Shown: piece by piece, positions 11,422-22,700 of the stretch | Numbering within the stretch: the first letter of the stretch is position 1 | How the letters are laid out: the number at the start of each line of letters is the position of its first letter | Program-made: the position numbers and the translations under genes | Assembly (NCBI RefSeq): GCF_030253575.1 | Contig: NC_080561.1 | Coordinates: 3,525,001 to 3,589,000, forward strand | Source of the DNA: Rhododendron vialii | Lineage: Eukaryota; Streptophyta; Magnoliopsida; Ericales; Ericaceae | Length of the DNA stretch: 64,000 nucleotides | Direction: 5' to 3' | Notes under the pieces: generated by a model | Seen by the model: only the letters and a program-made list of their open reading frames with translations | What the model was told of the DNA's origin: nothing | Databases searched by the model: none

Positions 11422-12006
11422 TTGTTGGGTTTTTTTTGTTTCTCTTGGAATTTTTTTTTGTTTTCCTTTTTGTCTAAGAACCAAACAAGGATGGGGAAAA
11501 CTATTTTCCTTTGTTTCTATACTCAGAACGAAATTTTAGAAATGGGTATACGGTGGCATAAAAGAGAGGAATATTCCAGTATGCTGCATATTTGTGCTTT
11601 GAAAGGGTCTTTGGACGAGGGAAAGGCAGTTCATGGAAATGTGATCAAGAATGGGATAAACCCAGATGCCCATTTGTGCAATTCATTGGTGAGTGTTTAT
11701 GCCAAGTGTGGGCATCACCAATGTGGGCGTCACGTCAATGACGATATGCCTGAACGGGAACGTTTTTTCTTGGACAGCTCAATTGCAGGACTCATAGCTG
11801 ATGGATATAACAGGTATGATATTAGTTTTTACTGCAATGTGAGGAAAGATGGCGTGAGGCCAAATGGGTTTTCTCTTACCTTGGCTACTGCCTTGAAAGG
11901 TTGTTCAATGTGTATGGATATTTGTTATGTGAAATGCAATGAGATGGAGTTTTGCAAAAAGAGCGTTCGGGAACTAGCTTCAACATGTGTACGAGAAGAA
12001 TCCTAA
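11422..12006 (+). pseudogene. PPR protein fragment (copy of part of the 33-36 kb PPR pseudogene)
   Basis: From about 11560 the frame reads SSMLHICALKGSLDEGKAVHG, then NGINPDAHLCNSLVSVYAKCG and RKDGVRPNGFSL, typical of plant PLS-type pentatricopeptide repeats in organelle RNA-editing factors. Only about three repeats remain. The N-terminal 45 residues are low-complexity read-through, and the end loses PPR character (CNEMEFCKKSV). The canonical DMPERDVVSW motif is degraded to DMPERERFFL. It is the intact-site counterpart of the copy at 33390-36150: gagggaaaggcagttc is uninterrupted here but split by a solo LTR there. Confidence 0.75.
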
Positions 12007-12412
12007 AAAGCATACCATTGCTGAAACAATAAAAATTTAGGACTGAGCTCCTCGATCCATCAATGCACCCCCAAAACCATAATGAGATCTAAACTTGAAG
12101 GCTCATGGTCCCCAAAATCTCACCATCCTCACCATGTACAGACATGATCTAACAATGATGACAAACTCAAGTAATCCTTGCATCGGGAGATGATAAAAAG
12201 AAACCCCAATGGAACGAGATTTACACAATCAAATATCACCAACCAAATTTAGGTAAAACCTAGGCCAAAACAAAGGGCCCTGCAAAATGCAGCATTACCA
12301 AAAGTAGTTTGGTTTAGCAAAGGAAAAACTGGCAAGGAAGGAAATGTTCCGTTACACAAAGAACATGGGACTGGTGTCAACCATGTAAATATTATTCTAC
12401 TACTAAACATAC
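12007..12412. other. 3' flank of the PB1 exon, duplicate of 700-1080
   Basis: This sequence aligns with the 3' flank of PB1 copy 1, including catggtccccaaaatctca. It is probably the 3' UTR of the large fusion gene. No coding potential was recognised. Confidence 0.5.
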
Positions 12413-13785
12413 TTATGGTCTTTTCTGCTTCAATGATCTGCAATTGTCACATCCGCAGTTATCACAAAAATTCATCGTGTGGGGAACCTTGTCACGAAGT
12501 TTTAGTTTTGTTACTTGATTTCCCAGTGAGGTGAGAAGTTGCAGATATTCGCTCAAGTTCTCGTCACGGGCCATTAAAATCCAGTCCCCATCCTCATCCT
12601 TATACTCAACGTTGAAACTACCAAGCTTGCACTCCAGTATCTTTGACACTTCTTCCTTCAGTTCATTAATTCCCGATGTGAGAGGGAGCTGAAATTTTAT
12701 TGTGGTATCCCCATACATTGCCTTTAGCTTCACGAACCTCGTATCTGGCCTTTCTGTGAGAAGAGGCATCATGTGGGGAATTGTAGCCATTGTGTGATGA
12801 ATAGTAGGCATGGGTTGGCTCGCAGGATCAGAACATGGAGGGACTGTCAAGTTAAAAGATCCGTAGAGATTTTCCCCTGAAAGATGCCCTTCTGCGAATG
12901 CTAATGAATTTCTCCAATATTCTGAACTTCCTGTTGTGTGGGGAATAGTAGGCATGGGTTGGCTCGGAGCAAGACTAGAACATGAACCAACTGTCCAGTT
13001 AACAGACCCAAAGACATGTCCCTCCGGAAGAGGCTCTTTCTGTGGAGCTGACAAATTTCTCCGATCTTCTAGTCTTCCTATATTCTCACTTATTTTTTGT
13101 GTTGATGCCATCTGAGGGTGTGGATCCACAAGACCATTTGGATTCGGATATGCAGTGAACTGCGTTGATTGATTTTTCCGTTGAAACGGCCATTCAGATG
13201 AACCCCCAATGAGGTGAGGTATCGTATGGGGAATTGTAGGCATCGTGTGGGGAATAGTAGCCACAGGTGCATCAGAACGTGCAGGAAATGTCAAATTACT
13301 AGATTCACAGACATGTCCCTCATGATAAGGCTCTACTTGTGAAGCTAACAAATCTCTCCTATCTTCTGAACTGCCCATGTTCTGATTTAGCACCTCTGTT
13401 GATGCCATCTGAGATTGTGGAAACACAAGAGCATTGTGATTTGAATAGGCAGTGGACTGCGTTGTTTGACCTTCCAGTTGAAATGCCCATTTAGAGGAAC
13501 CCCGTGCTGCTTCAGTTTCACTGTATACAGCTGGATAACAAAAATCCACATCGCGACAATGACCGGGGAAAGAATCATCAAAAGTAGGAGTTCTTTCAAA
13601 TTCTGCTATTGAACCATTTCCCTTATTCTGAAAGTTCTGGTCTTCAAAAGAATCTGGTAGACACTCATTTGGCTCCAAATTTTGACCACCCATTTCATTT
13701 ACCACCGTGATCTGCCCATTAGTTGATAGCGTATTGAATGTGGGTGATGGATTCTTTTGTCCATGTGGATCAGGGGGTCTCCGAA
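12413..13785 (-). other. Last exon: linker repeats, PB1 domain and Cys-cluster tail
   Basis: Acceptor TTTTCTCCAAACAG is strong, and phase matches the RWP-RK exon at 14155 exactly. Two and a half degenerate units of about 90 residues follow (GSSEWPFQRKNQSTQFTAYP.., EDRRNLSAPQKEPLPEGHVF.., PSQPMPTIPHT). Then comes PB1 with KLKAMYGDTTIKFQLPLTSG and the acidic loop YKDEDGDWILMARDEN. The C-terminus is CDNCGCDNC followed by RSLKQKRP, a possible metal-binding cluster with a basic tail that I do not know from standard NIN-like proteins. Frame is open end to end. Confidence 0.8.
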
Positions 13786-16700
13786 CTGTTTGGAGAAAAG
13801 AAAAACTTACGCAAGAAAGATAATAAAAAAGAAGAGAAGAAATGGATAGTCGTAGCGTCTTTTAACTTGCAGAATTTATGAGAAAAAAGATGGGGAAAAG
13901 GATTAACTCATCCTGGCCTCTAAGATGATACAAAGAAAAAAAAAAACTCTAATATCTGAATCATAGAAACGTAAACCTTTTGTCAGGAAGATTAGGTACC
14001 AATAGTTATCATTGCTCGTGTTCCCTTTCTGTGCAAGTGCCTCAACTTTTGGAAAGGTTCCAAAATTGGATTACTAGGGGATCAAGGTTTCTCTCCATTT
14101 CTCTCCTATATTTGCAATCCAAATGGACGACTAGGAAGGAGGGGGAGGAATTACCGCTATTGCTTCTCCAATTTGGCCACCGAGGAATCCCATGATCCCT
14201 ACAGACGCGCTTAAAGGTTGAGACGCTAACTGCATGAGCAAGAATAAACAGAAGAAAACCGTATTGTTATATTTTTGCTTCCAACAGAATAACCCAGCTC
14301 CTTACAGAGTTAGTTACTTGAAAGCAAGAAAAAGATGGCAAGCAATAACTTACAGCCAAGGATCTTCGCAACATCTTCACGTTTACTGCCAAAATGTTTT
14401 TTGAGAACCTCACGACTAATTATACTGGAAGCAGTCCCTTCCCCGTATTTTGTTTCCCTCGTTCTTTCATTTTCAGGACGAGATGCACTAGAGCCACACC
14501 AATCTTGTCCGCCAGGGTGTGCCCTGTTGTTTGTAGCAGCAAATTCACTTGATGAAAAGGCGATATACCCCTCGATCTCTCTTCCACTTCGCAAGGCGAA
14601 AGGGTGAAGTGAAGATCTGGCAAGCCAGGACATATGGACAAATTGAAGCCATGAAACAAGTTTCTCTTCCGTCGATAGACTGATAACTTCAGCTGGCCTT
14701 TCCCCTCCTAAAGAATACCCCTACATTGTTGCCCAGTTCTGAGTTCAGTAACAGTAATCGGTAAATCTGGAAATTTAAAAAATTGCACTTCTTTCTTTTC
14801 CTAGTTAACAGAACATACTTTTAGTTGTTTATAGAAAATTCGGACTTTATATGGTTTCTTGTGCTAGTTTAAACAGGTATGTTTTCTCATCTTTTTCAAA
14901 TACACAAGAACAACAATGACATCAATGCTCTAACTAGCAAGTATGCTCATACATGTCATTATCTAACCAGTCAAAGGGAACATATAAATACCTCTTGAAC
15001 TAATAGTAGTCACTAGATTTACGTTCATGTTTATTGTCCGACAATTTTGAAAACAATGCATTTAAAGGCAGCGAAATGATGGCTTCAAACAGTGCTAACC
15101 ATTCCAAACTGCGTGAAGCTCTATGTATAATATTCCAGAACTTCAGCCAAGGTCAAATGTTGATGAGAAAAAAGCTTCCTCAACAAGTTTTTGAACTCTC
15201 ATAAAGGGAGTGTTTTAAAGCTCGTGTGAAAATGATTTCACAATCTAAAAAAACCTGAATTGACAAAAGGGATTCATAATCCTTAAAAAGTTAGGCCTTT
15301 AGGTAGAAATCACTGCACTTTCCGTAGCAATTACAACCTACCCATATTAAAAGGACTTGAAAGAAATGAAAAAACAAATGAGTTACTTGTCGAAATGGGC
15401 ACCGATGGATCCCATGTTGCCTGTGGATGCGCTTCACAGTGGATACCAGATTGATCCCATGACGCTTACAGATGCGCTTTGCTGCAGAAGCACCAATATG
15501 CAGGTAAGAAAATTTCATTTTGCTTGGTTCAGAAACAAGAGCGAGATCTCCAGCAACACTTCATAAATTGTAGACCCTTACCACCAAGGCTGTTTGTAGC
15601 ACCTTCACATCTGCTGCAAAAATGTTGTTGGTGATCCTCAAAACTAACACTCATACTTCTGCACTTCCTTTTAAATGTATTTCTCACAAATATTTTTTCT
15701 GAATGAGTTACGATGGGTTCTCCATCTGGTAAGCTGAGAGGCCAATGCAAAGACCTAGTAGACTGCTGTATTTGGATAATTGCAGCCATTTATCAACGTA
15801 CTCATCCATAAATATACAAAATACAGATTCATAAACAGAATGATAACGTCAACCAATCTTTCCTCTTGCAGTTCAAAAAAAAATAAAAATCTTTCCTCTC
15901 GTAATTAAGGGTATGGCTAATCTAGATTTTTTCTCTCTTCTACTAGAGTATCATGCTTTTATCGCACCCTTAAAGACAATACTCGGATCCATAGTTTGAG
16001 TTAAACTTACCATACCATCGAAGACAATACTTGGTACAAACGTATCAGAATCTGGATTCAAACACTCTACTTGAACCAAGGGTAAATTCACCAATATGGA
16101 TCATATTGTAGTTTCAAACACTCTACATGTAGATCAGGTCATGGACTAACCTGAGTAGCCAATCCTCCTGAGCAGTCCATTTGCAGACTTCTTGGCAGAT
16201 CTTGTGATTTCTTTCTTCGTACACAATGCTTGTATGTTAGTGTTCTCTGTCGCACTAAGCGTCTAATGCCGTTAGACTGTTCCCCACTAGGAAGACTCTC
16301 TAGTATTTCGAATGACTTCCATGCAAGGGAATCTGGCGTGTGAAACCATAACTCATTAAATTTATAGTAAGCAACCATGATTGGGGTAAATGATACAAAC
16401 CATAATTTAGTATCACAACCAGAATTTTAGCAGAAAAACGTAGCAGACTTCGAAGTTAGAACCTTCGGTATCAATTGAGATGGACCAGTAAAAGGTAAAC
16501 CTGCGAGTCTAATTATACAAAACCAGATAATGTGCCAAGCAGATGAACCATTTGAATTCACTTTTTACCGTTTGAACACAAGAAGCCATATAACAATGAA
16601 GCTTCTAATTGGCAGAAGAAATAGTATGGTTGCAAATTGAAAAGAGATTAAGATTGCAACTTGCAATGAGTACATTATTATAACTATAGAAACTTACCGC

Positions 16701-19700
16701 CTAGGCCCTTCTCTTCATCTTTATGTCTAGCTCCAAAATGTTGTCCTTGGTCCTCTAAACTAAGTAAATTAATTAAGCAGTCTCTCTCTGATGTCTCTCT
16801 CTTACTTCCTTTCTCTGAACCGTTCTGATCTGCCTTGGCAAATTGTGCTCTATTTTTTGGAGCGTAAATTGCTTGTTGTTCTGACAAGGAAAACATGTCA
16901 ATTATCCTTGCCTCAGGTTAGGGAAGATAGAATTAGAAGGAAAAGGAAAGCAGACTCTATTATGTGAATCATAAGAATTGGAATTTAGTCATGTAAGCTT
17001 AACTTGCTCCCCTTTCTCTGCAAATCCCTCAACTTTGAAAAGACTTAAAAATTGGACTCTTAAGGGACTATGGTTTCTCTCTGTAACGATCAAAACAGGT
17101 GACAAGGAAGGGGTGAGAATTACCATTGTTTTTAGTCCAACGTGGCCACCAATAACTCTGGTGCTGCCTGCAGGTGTTCTTAAACATGGATATGTTAACT
17201 GCATGAGAAAAGAAACATAAGAAATTCGTATCCTTGTATTGCCTCCACAAGACAATAATCTAGCATCTCCTGGCAGAGTCAGTATTGTCGAAAGAAAGAA
17301 AGAGATGGCAAGTAATAAATTACCATCAAGTCTCTTCACAACTTCTTTATGTTTCCAGCCATGTTGTTGGAGATCCTGTACGCTACATAAACTCATAGTT
17401 ATCCCTTGTCTGTCTGGCGTTTCTCTTGTATTTTTCCTCTCGTAATGAGATGCAGTAGAGCCACTTTGATCTTGTCTGACAAGGTGTGGTTTATCGTTTG
17501 TACCAGCAAATTCATTTAATGACGAGGCTATAGGCCCGGCGATCTCGCCTCCATCTGGTAAGGCTAAAGTCCGAGGAGAAGATCTCGCAAACTTGGAGAT
17601 ATGGATAATCAGAAGCCTTGAATCAAGTTTCTCATCCATAGATAGACTGATAACTTCAAATAGTCTTTGGTCTCCCAAAGAATACACCTTCCTTGTTGCC
17701 CATTTCTGAGTCCAGCAAAGGTAATCAGTAAAATATGTCTCCTAATTTTTCCCCGAAGAGGAACAATAAAAACCTTGATAACCTAATCAGTGATTAGCCT
17801 CCATAAATGTCATGGACTCACTTATTGAAGAAGACATATGACCTTATAGGCCCGTTATCATTATCGTAGTACACCAAGAATCACTTTCATTTTGTGTCTT
17901 ACAATTTGAAAGCAATGCTATTTAGAGGCAGCTATATCCTGATGGCTTAGGCTATGGTGCTAAACGTCGCAAACTGCAGGAATGGTCTAAGGAAAAACAC
18001 GCTAAAGAGTAGTATCCCAGAACTTCAGACTTCAGTTAAGTTCAAATATTCATGACAAAAAGTTTTATAATAAAAAATATTGTATAAATTATACAATATT
18101 ATTATTATAAGATTTTTTTGAATTATTCGATCCAGATTATCTTCTAAACCTTACTATGTTTAGAGTTCAAGAAGATGGTGGGTATTGTTTGAAGACTAAG
18201 TTCCACAGAGTACAAGTTGAAAAGGCCACAAATTGAGACAAACTTTAAGATCTTAATAGATGGTCCCTTCTTCATTGAAACCAATGAATCTAATTACACA
18301 TTCATGTCCATTCAATCTAAGGGAAAGTTGGACACATGTATGATGTATGCTAGCTAACACAATGAGATGCTCATTAAAGGCATAGACATTTTGCAAAAGG
18401 AAGTTTGTCCACCATATGATTTCAAAATTTAATGACCTGAAATGATAAAAGGAAATTAAAATCTAAGTGAATTATGAACCAACTGCCAGCGTAATTTGAC
18501 ATTACTACGGCCAGAATGATTCAGACTTTTAAAACTAATTGACTGAAAAGGAAATATAAGAAAGTTACTTGTAGAAATGGCCACCGATGGATCCCGTGTT
18601 GCTTATGGATGCGTTTCACTATGGATACCCGATTGATCCCATGGTTCCTACAGATGCCCATTGCTGCATGAGCACCACTATATAGGTAAGAAAACTTCAA
18701 ATTTGTACTACTTCCATAAAGAGAATAATACAGCATGTGCTTTGCCAGAAGCATTAGATGGTTCATAAATGAACACGAATGAAAGCAACATTTTATCAGT
18801 TGTAGAAGCTTACCACCAAGGCTCCTAGCAGCGCCTTCACATCTTCTGCCAAAATGTTGGTTCTGCTCCTCAAATACTACAATCATAGTTCTGCACTTTA
18901 TCTTTAATATCCTTCTCACCCTTTTTCCCTCTGGAAGAGACATTGTAGGAGAGCATTGATCTGTCCTAGCTGCATGCGGTACATTTTTCGTAGATTGCTC
19001 TAATGGATCAAGAAGCACTATGTGTCCTCCATCTGGTAAGCCAATAGGCCCACATGAAGAGCTAGAAGGCTGCATTATTAGGGTAGTTGAAACCATAATT
19101 CAATATACTAGTCGACAAACAGAACGATAACTTCAACTAAACTCTCTCCTAAAGAACACCCCTTCATTGTGGCTAATCTAGATTTCTTTGCATTTCTTTA
19201 CTACATCAAATCATACCATTTCAATGCAACATGTAGTGCAAAAAAATCAGAATCTAGGTTCAAACACTATACTTGAAAAAAGGTTAAATTCAACAATAAG
19301 GATCATATTAGCATTGTTTGAAGACCTAGTTGGAAAACATGTATGCGCCCTTGCGAGCTAATCTGGAAAAGGACAAACCTGAGCGGTCAATTTTCCCAAG
19401 TATGTAGGCGATTTTGTCACTCTTGGTTCAACTCCGTTAATTTGCATAACTCTTGGCAGATCTGGTGATTTCTCTTGTTGTACACAACCCTCAAGTTTTA
19501 ATCTTCCCGGTGACAATAAGTGTACACAGTAATTAGGCTGTTCCCAAGGTGGAAGAATTTCTAGTACTTCGAATGATTTCCATGAAGTGGAATCTGTCGC
19601 ATGAAATCCCAGATCATAAATAGCTACAATGGATTAAATTTTGAGGCCATTAGCAACTACATAAACCACCAGGGTGTAACTAACACAAACCAAATTTCAA

Positions 19701-22700
19701 TAGTGGAACCAGAAGTTTAGCAGAAAAGCATTGGAGACTTCGAAATATTATTATCAATCAAGATGGACTACTACTTGGCACAAAATCTTTTGTTGAAGAC
19801 AAACGTAAACTTGCATTTTCAATTGTACACAACAAGATAATATACAAAACAAATGAACCCTTTCAATTCATATTTCTGTATTTTTAAAATTAGAATCCAG
19901 ATACATAAACAACTGAGCTTCTCTTTTGCAGAAGAAATATGATAAAGATTGAAAAGATGATAAAGATTGCAAGCAGTAATACATATTCTGATCAATAGTA
20001 GAAAGCTTACCATCAAAGCTCTTTGCAGCATCATCGCGTCTACCGCCACAATGTTTTTGAAGATCCTCTAAACCAAACATACTATTAGTAACGCATTCTG
20101 ACTCTCCCCTATTTTCATTCTCTGGAAGAGACACAACAGGGCCAGTCTGATATGCTCTGACAAGATGTTCTTTGCTTTCAGTAGCATCAAAATCCCGCAA
20201 TTTTCGTTTTGTAGAATAATCTAAACTAGTTCCACTCTTGATGAAGCATTCTCCGTTCAATCCCTCTGCTATATCTTCCTTCTCTGAATCAAACCCAATA
20301 GGACCGGTCTGATGGTCCATCACAAGATGTGCTCTGTTGTCTGGAGGATCAAAATGCGTCGATGATCTTCTAGTCGTTGAATCAACTAAACTATATACAC
20401 TCTCAGTCACGCACCCTCTGTTTGATTCCTCTCTCATATTTTTCGTCTCTGCATTAGACACAAGAAGGCTGCAATGATATGCGCTGTTGTTTGTAGCATC
20501 AAAATCCAGCAAAGGTTTTTGTTCAGATGAATCAAGTTGCACAATTTCTCCTCCATCGGGTAAGGCTGTAGGCTGAGGTGAAGACGTGTGAATGTGAATA
20601 TCCATGTTCAAAGAGCGCAGTAAAGCAGCATCATATAGGTCTCTGTGGTTGGTAGTAAGTACGATGATCTGTTCGTCGCCACAGGTCGACAACAGGCCAT
20701 CAAGGAACTTCAACAGACATGAGCCCGTCAACTGCAGCGAAAATAACACAACAGCAATGGAATTAGATTAAAACAAATAACTTTATCCCTTACCTACCGG
20801 CTACCATCCCGTTAACTTCTACTACCAAATCTTGACTTTCAACCATCTTATGGCACAGTGGCGGCGGGATGATGCAGCTGAGTGGTGGATGTTTTTTTTT
20901 TTTTTAAGAATTCAGGTGTCCAAGCTAGCTTACGTAACTTATCTTGGGAAACAAATCTCACCGCTCATTTACGGTGGTGGTCGTAATTAAAACCTTGTCA
21001 AGCCTTGACAACTAAGCCGACCCAAATTATCCAACGCTGCTATGGGATCTGACGGTGCACAGATGGCAAGGGCCCACTCTGGTCCCTTACGGATAATCTG
21101 TTATAATCATCTACACATATCGAATTAAGCTGATTTTTCACAGAGACATTCGAAAAATTATTTTTAAATTATTGAACGGCTCAGAATTCAGATATCCAAT
21201 CCTAAATCTTGGAGGTTTTCTCTCATTCCCCCTCCCCAAGCCACCATCCGCCACCCCTCCTCCACCGAGTAGCCCGACAGATTTTGGAGGTAGTGCTTTG
21301 AAGATCGTGGTCGCTCCATCCCGCGGAGTGAGAGATTTAGCAGGAACGGAGCCAGGATTTTACCCTAGCAGTGGCGAAATGCGAAGGATTAGGAGATGCT
21401 GCCAAGCGGGGGTGCTTGGCTGCAGTGCTAAGCGGCCGATCTGACTGTTCATCTCGGCACAAACGGCTCGGATCTAATCTTAGCGCAAAAATGGCCGGAT
21501 TGGCTGCTTGACACCACTGCCAAGCACCCCCGGTTGGCAATATCCCGGGTCCGAATAATAAAAACTATAGAAAATGATGGTGGTCATTTGCACATGTAAT
21601 ACGAAAGAGACTAATTTAGTTTTGGAATAATATTTTGGGTCTTCGTTCTTAAAAAAAAAATAGAGGATTTAGGACTACTATATAGCAAAAAATAAGGAAA
21701 AAAATCTAGCGGTAGCGAGTCCATATAAATTGGAGATATTTTTTTTTACATATAATGATTGCATTTTTCAAAATTCTTGCCGTGGCAGACGCCCCTACTA
21801 GACCCCCTGGCTCCATCCTTGAGATTTAGGTTAGTGAATGAAGTCTACTTCGATACAGCAGACTCCCTACGTTTTCGCTACTGGTGTTTCTCTTTCTTTT
21901 TTTTTGGTTCTCTTCTTTGATACCTCACCTCCACATAAGGAAATTTTATGCATGTCACCAAGTTCCGTTACATGCGCCGCAACGGTAAGGGAATGAAAGG
22001 ATGAAATTGACATAAAAACGGTTCGAGTATTGCTTTGAAACTAGCTAGCTATATTTGACAAGGACCGAAAAATTAGATAAGCCAACAACAACAAAAAAAA
22101 AAAAAGTTTTGACAATATTAAGGTCAATGGTAGTCTGCTTGCTTGGTTGTTGATATAAAAAGATATTTAGGGTAGCATCGAGACTCAATATTGATGACAT
22201 TATAAATTCCGTTAACAATTTAACAGAGAGTTAACGGAGGGGAGGTTTATGCATATTGCTAGAAAAAAGTAAGGAAAGTTAGAGTCATTTTAGAAATCTG
22301 TGGGGAGATCTCTGTATTGTCAAAACCTTCAGGGAGGTCAGTGTGATTTACCCATATATTCAAAGTAAAAAAACAAATACCATCGGTCAACTTGAGTTGC
22401 AAGTAAAAGGGAAAACAAAGTAAATAAATTAAAACAGCACTGATGAGTCATTAATCAAAGGTGGACTCAAGGGAGAAAAAGACTTCCTCTTGTTTGGTTT
22501 TGAAAAGAACAAGAAAAAATAGATTATCAGTCAAGAAAAACAAATTAAGCATTGCTTAATTCATTGTTTTTTCCTCTTTCATTTTCTTCCGTCGCCTTCC
22601 CCTTATCTAGATTTTTTTTCTTTTAGAATTCCATTAGATCTATCTCCAAACCATTTTTATTTCTCCAAAATTAGCGTCTTGCCCGTTCGATGAACAGAGA

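Noticed and set aside
18062-18115. AT-rich hairpin (aatattgtataa / ttatacaatatt) as a terminator or MITE
   Set aside because: Too short and AT-rich to distinguish from chance in intronic DNA.
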